DNA of 64,000 nt from Tamlana sp038148895. Lineage in GTDB: Bacteria > Bacteroidota > Bacteroidia > Flavobacteriales > Flavobacteriaceae. Below, in pieces: positions 23,672-32,900 of this stretch (its first letter is position 1; each line of letters begins with the position of its first letter). Position numbers and translations under genes: made by a program. The notes beneath the pieces were generated by a model. It saw only the letters and a program-made list of their open reading frames with translations, made no database searches and was not told the origin of the DNA. The stretch is taken from the NCBI GenBank assembly GCA_038148895.1, contig JBBVGQ010000001.1, one strand, 5' to 3'.

Positions 23672-25503
23672 TTTTCGTTATGGCCGTTGTTATTAAACTT
23701 GCGTTCCAATTCGGCTTGAAATTCCTCCATAACAGGGCGCACGGTACTTTCGGGTAAATCAGCAATTTTAATGTACATTAACCCATCAACAGAGTTGTTG
23801 AACAATGGGTCAACATTAAATGCTACCAGCTTTGCATTCTGTTTAATGTATTTTTTTAGCAGTACGGGCAAGCGCAATGCTCCTGGTTCTATTTCATCAA
23901 TAATTTTATCGAATTTGTTCAAATCGGCTTCGGTTTCATCAAAAACAAAATCTTTGTCGGCGTCTTTTAACTTCACCTTAAATTCTTTTTTAGGCCTCAC
24001 ATATTGTGCTATATAAGGGTCGTAATAATGCGATTTCATAAACTCAATCATCAATGATTTTGAGAAATTTGAAAACTGGTTGCTAATGCTGACGCCTCCA
24101 ATTAAAAAGTTATGTTCGGGGTAGCGTAGCGTGGTGTGAACGATGCCTTTCCAAAGCAAAAATAAGGGCATGGGTTTTTGTTGGTATTCTTTTATGATGA
24201 ACGCTCTGCCCATTTCAATGGATTCGCTCATCATTTTATAAAGCTCGGGCTCAAATCGAAATAGGTCTTGAAGGTAAAACCCATTAATGCCGTAACGTTG
24301 AAAAATTTGCGACCCTAATCCCATTCTATAAGCACCTGCAATGATGTTGCTTTCATTGTCCCAAAGGAACATATGGTGGTAATAATTATCAAAAGTATCT
24401 AAATCGATGGCTTCGTTGGTGCCCTCGCCAACCTCTCTAAAAGTAATTTCCCGCAAGCGGCCTATCTCACGAAGTATGTTTGGTATTTTTTGGGCTTGCG
24501 CCAAAAACACTTCATAATTTTTACTCTCCAATAGACGTAAGTCCTCCTTTCTAAGTGTTTCAACTTCTTTCAGCATTAAGGCAGAATCAACCGGAGTAAC
24601 TATGTTTTTGGGTGTTTTGGGTGTTTTTAATGTTGACGAAATATTATCCAATATTTTGGGTTTGTCTTCAAAGGCATTGGACAGCATATATGTTTTTCGC
24701 CTTAAAAATTCGCAGAACTCCTCAAGACCGATATGTTCTTTTTGGTCTTCCACGGAAATTGGTCTACCAATCCGAACTTTTATTGTTCGCCGTTTTTGGG
24801 TCAACAGTTCCGAGGGTAGTTTCGCCGTTCTAAAAGTGTCGCTAATTTTTGAAAGTTTATAAAATAGCTTACTGTTTTTGGCATGGAAATATATAGGAAC
24901 CACAGGCACTTCAGCTTTTTTCACCAATTTCATGGCGGCTTCTTCCCAAGGTCTGTCCACCACCAGTTTGCCATCGCGATAGGTTGATACTTCACCAGCA
25001 GGGAAAATACCTAACGGATGCCCTTCCCTTAAATGAAGAATCGAATTTTTAAAACCTGCTACACTCGATTTGGCATCCTTTCTATCCTCAAAAGGATTTA
25101 CAGGCATGATGAAAGGCACCAATGGCTCAATTCGGTGAAGTAAAAAGTTGGCTATTATTTTAAAATCCTTGCGTTGCTCCAACATTAATTTTAGTAAGAG
25201 GACGCCATCAATGCCTCCAAGTGGATGGTTTGATATGGTAATGTATGCCCCATCTTTTGGTAAGCGCTTTAAATCTTCTTCAGGAATTTCAAACTTAATT
25301 TTAAAGTCGTCCAAAATAGCATTTAAAAACTCAAGTTCGTTTAGGTGCTTATTTCGCTTATAAATTTTATTTAACGTAGATATTTTAAGAAGCTTCATTA
25401 AAAGCCATCCAATAAAGGTGCCAATAAACCCATATTTATCCATCTGAATGGCTTTGGCCACTTCTTTGGCAGATACTAAACCTATATCTTGTGGTTTGCT
25501 CAT
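23668..25503 (-). CDS. olsF: Bifunctional acyltransferase OlsF (PlsC-like plus GNAT-like), ornithine lipid synthesis
   Basis: 611-aa two-domain protein. N-terminal half: PlsC-like acyltransferase with SNHPLGGIDG (His93, Asp99) and FPAGEVST near 168, then VPVVPIYFHAKN. C-terminal half: GNAT-like domain related to OlsB/hemolysin acyltransferases (ITFREVGEG, YRMGLGSQIF, ESIEMGRAFI, FLIGGVSISNQF). This architecture is known for OlsF of Flavobacterium johnsoniae and Serratia, which makes ornithine lipids by N- then O-acylation. The histidine motif is H-X5-D rather than the usual H-X4-D. It follows aspartate kinase by 22 nt, last gene of a three-gene minus-strand operon. Confidence 0.85.
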   Translation of the reverse strand: MSKPQDIGLVSAKEVAKAIQMDKYGFIGTFIGWLLMKLLKISTLNKIYKRNKHLNELEFLNAILDDFKIKFEIPEEDLKRLPKDGAYITISNHPLGGIDGVLLLKLMLEQRKDFKIIANFLLHRIEPLVPFIMPVNPFEDRKDAKSSVAGFKNSILHLREGHPLGIFPAGEVSTYRDGKLVVDRPWEEAAMKLVKKAEVPVVPIYFHAKNSKLFYKLSKISDTFRTAKLPSELLTQKRRTIKVRIGRPISVEDQKEHIGLEEFCEFLRRKTYMLSNAFEDKPKILDNISSTLKTPKTPKNIVTPVDSALMLKEVETLRKEDLRLLESKNYEVFLAQAQKIPNILREIGRLREITFREVGEGTNEAIDLDTFDNYYHHMFLWDNESNIIAGAYRMGLGSQIFQRYGINGFYLQDLFRFEPELYKMMSESIEMGRAFIIKEYQQKPMPLFLLWKGIVHTTLRYPEHNFLIGGVSISNQFSNFSKSLMIEFMKSHYYDPYIAQYVRPKKEFKVKLKDADKDFVFDETEADLNKFDKIIDEIEPGALRLPVLLKKYIKQNAKLVAFNVDPLFNNSVDGLMYIKIADLPESTVRPVMEEFQAELERKFNNNGHNEN

Positions 25504-25525
25504 GGCTGTAAATGTACTAAATTGT

Positions 25526-26776
25526 TTATTTAGTTACTATTTGAATTGTTTCTTGAGTTAATTGTTTTAATAACACCGTTTTGTCCGCTTCTATTTGGTT
25601 TATTGCAGTTTGATTGTAGTGTCTTATCGTGTAAAGCGAAACGTTTTCATGACAAGTTACTTTAAATTTTGCTTTTAAATGCTGTAAAAGCTTATCTAAA
25701 TTGTTATAAATATTGTCAATACAAACCGAAAAACTTATGGCTGAATTTTGAATAACATCAACCTTCATTTTAAATTGATGTAATAAGCTGAAAATTTCGC
25801 TAATATTTTCTTCAACAATAAATGAAAAATCTAAAGATGATAATGAAATCAATACTTGGTTTTTTTTCACTATAAAGCACGGAACCATGGGCTCTAAGGT
25901 GATATTTTTGCCAATTTCTGTCCCAGGTTTTTCTGGGTTTAAAAATGATTTAACGTATAGCGGAATTTCCTTGCGCTGTAAAGGCTGCAATGTTTTTGGG
26001 TGAATAACCGAAGCTCCATAAAAAGCAAGCTCAATAGCCTCACGATATGATATTTTATTTAGTATTTGGGCATTTTCAAAATATCGTGGGTCGGCATTCA
26101 ATACTCCTGGAACATCTTTCCAAATGGTAACACTTTCTGCATTTAAACAGTAGGCAAAAATAGCTGCAGTGTAGTCGCTGCCTTCCCTTCCAAGGGTTGT
26201 GGTAAAATTGTTGTCATCACTTCCCAAAAATCCTTGGGTGATGTTTAAAACCGATTTATTGAATTTTGAGGATATTATGTTTTGTGTCTCGGTCCAGTTT
26301 ACATTGGCTCGTCTGTAATAATTATCTGTTTTAATCAAATTTCTAACGTCAATCCAATTGTTGCTTAGACCAATACTGTTTAAGTACTCGCTAATTATGG
26401 TTGTTGAAACCAATTCACCATAACCAACAATCTGGTCGTACACAAAGCTGTAGTCTGGTGATTTGTTGACTTTTAACAAGGCACTTAATTCATCAAAAAG
26501 AGTAACTACTTTTTTAAAAACCTGATGATTTTCATTGTCAAACAAATCCAAGAGTATCTCATTGTGATATTTTTTTACTTCTTGGATAGAACTTTGTAAT
26601 TCCGTTTTGTTTTCAAAATAATTTTTAACTACAACTTCAAGAGCATTGGTAGTTTTGCCCATTGCAGAAACGATGACAACTGTATTTGTGTGCCCCATTT
26701 TTTTTAAAACGGAGGCTAAGTTTTTTACGCCTTTGGCATCTTTTACCGAAGCCCCGCCAAATTTGAATACCTTCAT
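25526..26776 (-). CDS. Aspartate kinase
   Basis: 416-aa monofunctional aspartokinase, first step of the lysine/threonine/methionine pathway. Motifs: KVFKFGGASVKDAKGV at the start (ATP-binding Lys), TTLGREGSDYTAA near 200-212, and TIWKDVPGVLNADPRYF near 225-240. The C-terminal 120 residues look like a pair of ACT regulatory domains (QVLISLSSLDFSFIVEENI, VDVIQNSAISFSVCID), so feedback control by an end product is likely. It starts 1 nt after the stop of the upstream GNAT gene and lies 22 nt before olsF. Confidence 0.93.
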   Translation of the reverse strand: MKVFKFGGASVKDAKGVKNLASVLKKMGHTNTVVIVSAMGKTTNALEVVVKNYFENKTELQSSIQEVKKYHNEILLDLFDNENHQVFKKVVTLFDELSALLKVNKSPDYSFVYDQIVGYGELVSTTIISEYLNSIGLSNNWIDVRNLIKTDNYYRRANVNWTETQNIISSKFNKSVLNITQGFLGSDDNNFTTTLGREGSDYTAAIFAYCLNAESVTIWKDVPGVLNADPRYFENAQILNKISYREAIELAFYGASVIHPKTLQPLQRKEIPLYVKSFLNPEKPGTEIGKNITLEPMVPCFIVKKNQVLISLSSLDFSFIVEENISEIFSLLHQFKMKVDVIQNSAISFSVCIDNIYNNLDKLLQHLKAKFKVTCHENVSLYTIRHYNQTAINQIEADKTVLLKQLTQETIQIVTK

Positions 26777-26777
26777 G

Positions 26778-27257
26778 CTATAACTTTGAAATATAGTTTT
26801 TTATACCTTCTTCGCTTAATTGAACCACGTCCCAGTCACGCATCACCGTGGCACCTTTATTTTCATAAAAGGCAATGGCAGGTTCGTTCCAATCTAGAAC
26901 CTCCCAATTAATTCGTTTTACACCAATACTATGGCCATATTTAATAACTTCATCCAAAAGGGCAGTTCCAATTCCGGTTCCGCGCATAGATTCACGAACA
27001 ATTAAATCTTCTAAATGGATGGCACGACCTTTCCATGTGGAATAGCGGTTGTAAATTAACGCAATGCCTTCAATTTTTGCATTAACTTCGGCAACAAAGC
27101 ACAGGAATGAAGGATGCTCTCCAAAACCATCCTGTTGCAAATCCTCAACCGTAACTTCAACGGCATCGGGTTCTTTTTCAAATATGGCAAGTTCCTTAAT
27201 CAATTCCAAAACTTGAGGCATATCGTTTTTAACAGATTTTCTTATGGTAAAATTCAT
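26778..27257 (-). CDS. GNAT family N-acetyltransferase (diamine acetyltransferase-like)
   Basis: 159-aa GNAT enzyme: IRKSVKNDMPQVLELIKELAIFEKEPDAV at the start, AIHLEDLIVRESMRGTGIGTALL as the acetyl-CoA motif A, and WEVLDWNEPAIAFYENKGA near 125-143. The EKEPDAV and WNEPAIAFYE elements are characteristic of the spermidine/spermine (SSAT-like) acetyltransferase subfamily; substrates may be polyamines or thialysine. It leads the operon with aspartate kinase and olsF, and diverges from fbp across 116 nt. Confidence 0.88.
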   Translation of the reverse strand: MNFTIRKSVKNDMPQVLELIKELAIFEKEPDAVEVTVEDLQQDGFGEHPSFLCFVAEVNAKIEGIALIYNRYSTWKGRAIHLEDLIVRESMRGTGIGTALLDEVIKYGHSIGVKRINWEVLDWNEPAIAFYENKGATVMRDWDVVQLSEEGIKNYISKL

Positions 27258-27373
27258 ATTTCTTAAAAATTATATCAAATATAGTTTAAAGTTAAATAAT
27301 GATGTAATCGATAACGAAAACGTTGTAGTTTGCCAAAAAAATCAGTTAATTTGTAGAAACAAACTAATCAATT

Positions 27374-28381
27374 ATGGCTCATAAAAAGCAAACTCTAGGG
27401 GAATTTATTATAGAAAACCAGGCATCTTTTAAGTATTCCTCTGGTGAGTTATCAAGTTTACTTAATTCCATCCGCCTTGCTGCAAAAGTTGTTAACCACG
27501 AGGTAAATAAGGCAGGTTTGGTTGATATTATTGGTGCTGCCGGCGACACCAATATTCAAGGTGAGGACCAGCAAAAACTTGATGTTTATGCCAACGAGAA
27601 GTTTATACAAACGTTGACTAAACGAAATATTGTTTGTGGTATTGCTAGTGAAGAGGAAGATGATTTTATAACCATAAACAGTCAAGATGAAATGCACCAA
27701 AACAAATATGTGGTTTTAATTGACCCTTTAGATGGCTCTTCGAATATTGACGTAAATGTTTCTGTTGGAACGATTTTTTCTATTTACAGAAGGGTTACGC
27801 CAGTTGGCACACCCGTTCAGCTTGAAGATTTTCTTCAAAAGGGAAGTGAGCAGGTTGCTGCTGGTTATGTGGTTTATGGTACATCTACCATGTTAGTTTA
27901 TACCACCGGCGATGGTGTTAACGGCTTTACCTTAAACCCTGCCATTGGATCATTTTACTTATCGCATCCTGATATGCAATACCCAGTTGATGGTAATATT
28001 TATTCGGTAAACGAAGGAAATTATATTCATTTTCCGCAAGGCATTAAAGATTATATTAAATATTGTCAAAGGGAAGAGGAAGACAGACCTTATACTTCTA
28101 GATATATTGGGTCATTGGTTTCCGATTTTCATAGAAATATGATTAAAGGAGGTATTTATTTATATCCTCAAAGCTCTAAGAATCCTAATGGGAAACTACG
28201 TTTGTTATACGAATGTAACCCTATGGCATTTTTGGCAGAACAGGCTAATGGTAAATCCAGTGATGGTTTTACACGAACTTTGGATGTTGAACCAACTGAG
28301 TTGCACCAGCGAGTACCGTTTATTTGTGGCAGCAAAAATATGGTTGAAAAAGCAGAAGAGTTTATGCGGAATGCTCAATAA
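27374..28381 (+). CDS. fbp: Class I fructose-1,6-bisphosphatase
   Basis: 335-aa gluconeogenic phosphatase converting fructose-1,6-bisphosphate to fructose-6-phosphate. VVLIDPLDGSSNIDVNVSVGTIFSIY (about residues 115-140) is the metal-binding signature, ASEEEDD near 95 supplies further metal ligands, and YIGSLVSDFHRNMIKGGIYLYP and KLRLLYECNPMAFLAEQANG complete the family pattern. It diverges from the GNAT-aspartate kinase-olsF operon and ends at a strong bidirectional terminator. Confidence 0.97.
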   Translation: MAHKKQTLGEFIIENQASFKYSSGELSSLLNSIRLAAKVVNHEVNKAGLVDIIGAAGDTNIQGEDQQKLDVYANEKFIQTLTKRNIVCGIASEEEDDFITINSQDEMHQNKYVVLIDPLDGSSNIDVNVSVGTIFSIYRRVTPVGTPVQLEDFLQKGSEQVAAGYVVYGTSTMLVYTTGDGVNGFTLNPAIGSFYLSHPDMQYPVDGNIYSVNEGNYIHFPQGIKDYIKYCQREEEDRPYTSRYIGSLVSDFHRNMIKGGIYLYPQSSKNPNGKLRLLYECNPMAFLAEQANGKSSDGFTRTLDVEPTELHQRVPFICGSKNMVEKAEEFMRNAQ

Positions 28382-28396
28382 ATAAGGAAGATAATG

Positions 28397-28435
28397 GAAC
28401 AAAAAATGCGAGCTATAAGCTCGCATTTTTTGTTC
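28397..28435. terminator. Perfect bidirectional terminator between fbp and gltD
   Basis: An 18-bp perfect stem (arms 28397-28414 and 28418-28435, core TGCGAGCT/AGCTCGCA) with a 3-nt ATA loop. A6 and T6 runs flank the GC core, giving a T tail on either strand for the convergent genes. Confidence 0.9.
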
Positions 28436-28452
28436 TATAATTATGCCTTAAC

Positions 28453-29916
28453 CTATAAAGCAACCAAATCTCCGGCAACATCTTTTGATGGTAAATCTGA
28501 TTTGCCCATCAAGTACAAATCTACTTGGCGAGCGGCTTCTCGTCCTTCAGAAATGGCCCAAACAATCAATGACTGCCCACGGCGCATATCACCAGCTGTA
28601 AAGATATTTGGAATGTTGGTTTGGTATTTGCCATACTCGGCTTTATAGTTTGATCGAGCGTCCCTTTCAATGCCCAATTTATCTGCCAACGTACTTTCTG
28701 GCCCTGTAAAACCTAGTGCCAGTAAAGCTAAATCGCATGGCCAAGTTTTTTCGGTACCAGGCACTTCAATTAATTGAGGGCGTTGGCCCGGAACCATTTT
28801 CCACTCAACATTTACCGTTTTTAAAGCGGTTAATTTATTGTTCTTGTCAGTAACAAATTCTTTGGTATTTATTAACCAATTACGTTCAACACCTTCTTCG
28901 TGTGAAGACGATGTTTTCAATTGCAACGGCCAGAATGGCCATGGTGTAGTTGGCGAACGGTGTCCAGGAGGTTTAGGCATGATTTCAAAATTCACAACCG
29001 ATTTAGCTCCGTGGCGATTGGAGGTTCCAACACAGTCAGATCCAGTGTCACCACCACCAATTACAACAACATGTTTATCAGTAGCCATAACTTGGTTTTC
29101 AACTTTTTTACCAAAAAGTACTTTGGTTTGTTGCGTTAAAAAGTCCATAGCTTGTACAACACCATCAGCATCAATTCCAGGAGTTGGTAAGCTGCGTCTT
29201 TCAGTGGCACCACCACAAAGCACAACGGCATCAAAAACTTTTAATTCTTCAACATCATAATTAACCCCAACATTAACATTGGTTTTGAAAGTGATGCCTT
29301 CAGCCTCTAAAATGGCTAAACGACGGTCAATAATTTCCTTTTCCATTTTGAAGTTAGGAATGCCATAACGTAAAAGTCCTCCGATTTCATCATCTCTTTC
29401 AAAAACAGTTACGGTATGCCCAGCTCTATTTAATTGTTGTGCAGCAGCCAGACCAGCTGGACCAGAGCCAACAACGGCTATTGTTTTCCCAGATCTTGTT
29501 TTGGGAGGCTGTGGCTTAATCCATCCTTCCTTAAAAGCACGTTCAACAATTTGTTTTTCAATGTTTTCAATGGAAACAGGGTCTTCAATGATTCCTAACA
29601 CACAAGATTTTTCGCAAGGCGCAGGACATAACCTTCCTGTAAATTCAGGGAAATTGTTTGTTGAATGCAATATCCAAGAGGCCTTTTGCCATTCGCCTTG
29701 GTGTACCATATGATTGAAATCTGGTATTAAATTCCCTAGAGGGCATCCACTATGGCAAAATGGAATGCCACAATCCATACAACGCGAACCTTGTTTTGTT
29801 ATTTCTTCTTCACTTAATGGAACTGTAAATTCTTTATAATGTTTTACCCGTTCTTCAACAGGCGTGTATTTTTCATCTTGTCTTTCAAATTCTTTGAATC
29901 CGGTTACTTTTCCCAT
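28453..29916 (-). CDS. gltD: Glutamate synthase (NADPH) small subunit
   Basis: 487-aa FAD/NADPH and iron-sulfur subunit passing electrons to GltB. The N-terminal Cys-rich domain has CMDCGIPFCHSGCPLGN (about residues 47-63) and LCPAPCEKSCVLG (about 95-107) for two 4Fe-4S clusters. The FAD site is VVGSGPAGLAAAQQL near 150, the NADPH site VIGGGDTGSDCVGTS near 290, and IFTAGDMRRGQSLIVWAI is near the end. The length is normal. It starts 4 nt after gltB, so the two are tightly coupled. Confidence 0.97.
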   Translation of the reverse strand: MGKVTGFKEFERQDEKYTPVEERVKHYKEFTVPLSEEEITKQGSRCMDCGIPFCHSGCPLGNLIPDFNHMVHQGEWQKASWILHSTNNFPEFTGRLCPAPCEKSCVLGIIEDPVSIENIEKQIVERAFKEGWIKPQPPKTRSGKTIAVVGSGPAGLAAAQQLNRAGHTVTVFERDDEIGGLLRYGIPNFKMEKEIIDRRLAILEAEGITFKTNVNVGVNYDVEELKVFDAVVLCGGATERRSLPTPGIDADGVVQAMDFLTQQTKVLFGKKVENQVMATDKHVVVIGGGDTGSDCVGTSNRHGAKSVVNFEIMPKPPGHRSPTTPWPFWPLQLKTSSSHEEGVERNWLINTKEFVTDKNNKLTALKTVNVEWKMVPGQRPQLIEVPGTEKTWPCDLALLALGFTGPESTLADKLGIERDARSNYKAEYGKYQTNIPNIFTAGDMRRGQSLIVWAISEGREAARQVDLYLMGKSDLPSKDVAGDLVAL

Positions 29917-29920
29917 GACA

Positions 29921-32900
29921 CTATGCTATTGTTAATTCTTCTACCATTTGTTCTTCTGTCTCTAAACGTTTTAAGGCACGTTTGTATTCCGTTGGCATCA
30001 CCTTTACAAAATTGGCTAAGCTAGTATCCCAATCGGCCAAAAGTTTTTGACCAAGATTACTATTTGTATAAAGTACATGCTTTTCAATTAAGCCTTTTAA
30101 ATCTGCAGCATCTTCCTGAGAAATATCTTCAAATTCAATGGTTTCAGTGTTACACAAACCGTTTACGAACTTATTGTTCGGATCATAAACATAAGCGATA
30201 CCACCACTCATTCCAGCCGCAAAGTTTCTTCCTGTTTTTCCTAAAACAACAACTTTTCCTCCAGTCATGTATTCACAGCAGTGGTCGCCCACACCTTCTA
30301 CAACGGCAATTGCTCCAGAGTTTCTAACGGCAAAACGCTCGCCAGCAATTCCGTTTATATAGGCCTGTCCTTGAACGGCACCGAACAAACAAACGTTACC
30401 GACAATGATATTATTTTCAGCTAAAAAGTCAGCTTCTGCAGGTTTTCTAACAATCAATTTAGCTCCAGATAATCCTTTACCTAAGTAATCGTTAGTATTT
30501 CCATCAAGAGAGAAGGTAAGTCCGTGTGCGCCGAAAGCACCAAAACTTTGACCAGCAGAACCTTTAAAGTTGATATTTAAAGTGTCTTCAGGTAAGCCCA
30601 AATGACCATATATTTTTGAAATTTCGTTACTCACAATAGCCCCAACAGTACGGTCAACGTTTTTGATTGGATAAGACAAATTCATTTTTTCCTTTCTATA
30701 CAAAGCTCTGTGAGAATCTTTTAAAATAGTGAAGTCTAAAACGTTATCTAAATTATGTTCTTGTTGTTCCGTATTTCTAACCGTAAGCTTACTGTATGCA
30801 CTTGGTCTGTGTAAAATGCTGGATAAATCCAAGCCTTTTGCCTTGTAATGCTTGATGGCTTTGTTGGCGTTGATTTTATGCGTTTGCCCAACCATTTCGG
30901 CCATGGTTCTAAAACCAAGTTGTGCCATGATACCTCTTAATTCTTCGGCTACATAATAGAAGAAATTAATAACGTGCTCTGGCGTACCTTTAAAGTTTTT
31001 ACGTAACTCTTTATCTTGGGTTGCAATACCAACTGGGCAAGTATTTAAATGGCATTTACGCATCATAATACAACCGGAAGCAACTAGAGGTGCAGTTGCA
31101 AATCCAAATTCTTCAGCACCCAATAACGCCGCTATAGCAACATCACGGCCAGTTTTTAATTGACCATCACATTCTACAACAATTCTACTTCTTAGATTAT
31201 TTAATACCAAGGTTTGTTGCGCTTCTGATAAACCAAGCTCCCATGGTAAACCAGCATGTTTTAATGAGGTTAGAGGAGATGCTCCAGTACCACCGTCATA
31301 ACCAGAAATTAACACCACATCTGCTTTTGCTTTTGAAACACCAGCGGCAATGGTACCAACACCAACTTCAGAAACTAGTTTTACATTGATTCTGGCCTCG
31401 CGATTGGCATTTTTCAAATCGAAAATTAGCTGAGCTAAATCTTCAATAGAATAAATATCGTGATGAGGCGGCGGAGAAATCAACCCAACAAAAGGAGTGG
31501 AGTTACGTGCAGCGGCAATCCATGGCAAAACTTTATGTGCTGGAAGTTGCCCGCCTTCACCAGGCTTGGCACCTTGGGCCATTTTTATTTGAATTTCCTT
31601 TGCGTTGGTCAAATAGTGGGAAGTTACACCAAAGCGACCTGATGCAACCTGCTTAATGGCAGAGTTTCTGCTGTCTCCATTTACATCTTTTTGGAAACGC
31701 CTTCTATCCTCACCACCTTCACCAGAATTAGATTTACCACCAATACGGTTCATGGCAATGGCCAAATTTTCATGAGCTTCTCTAGAAATAGATCCGTAAG
31801 ACATAGCTCCCGTTTTAAAACGTTTAACTATTTCGGTCCAATCTTCCACTTCTTCGAGAGGAATAGGGTCTAAGTTAGTAAACTCAAACAGCCCACGGAT
31901 GGTCATCAAGTTCTCAGATTGCTCATTTATGGCTTTAGCATAAACGTCATAACTTTTTTGGTCACTCAATCTAACAGCCTGTTGTAATTTTGAAATAGTG
32001 GTTGGGTTGAACATATGGCGCTCGCCATTACGTCTCCATCTGTAATCTCCACCAATGTTTAATCCTAAGCGTTTATCAATTAATTTGTCCGGATAAGCCA
32101 GTTTATAGCGCTCGTTAATTTCTTTTTCAATTTCGTATAACCCAATGCCTTCAATTCTTGAAGCTGTATAAGGAAAATATTTTTCAACGAATTGCGAGTT
32201 GAAACCAACAATCTCGAAAATTTGAGAACCTCTATATGAATGTAATGTAGAGATTCCAATTTTGTTCATGATTTTAAGAATACCCTTACCAATGGCTTTG
32301 TTGAAGTTTTCTACAGCTTTTTCTTCATCCATTCCATGAATAAAACCTTCCTTAACCTGCATACGGATGATTTCGTTTACCATATATGGGTTGATGGCAC
32401 TTGCGCCATAACCGAAAAGAACAGCAAAATGGTGTGGTTCACGTGGTTCTGCGGATTCAATAATGATGTCGAAATAAGAACGCTTACGCAAACGGTTCAT
32501 TTGATGATTTACATAGGAACACGCCAAAAGTGCTGGAATAGGTGCGAATTCTTTATTCACGCCTCTGTCTGAAAGAATAATTATGTTTGTTCCTCTATCT
32601 AGAGCTTTTTCAACTTGAATTATAATATCATCTAAAGCATCTTCCAGACCATTCAATCCTTGGGCTTTTGGGTAAAGCATTTGGATGGTTTCAGCTTTAA
32701 AACCATCAATTGAAATAGTTCTAATTTTTTCTAAATCGGCATTGGAAACAACAGGGTTTTGTATTCTAAGTTTTCTACACTGTCTTTCTGTAATGCTGAA
32801 AATATTTCTGTCTTTACCTAAGTTTAAGGCAATATCGGTTACGATTTCTTCGCGAATACCATCTAATGGTGGATTTGTAACTTGGGCGAATAATTGTTTG

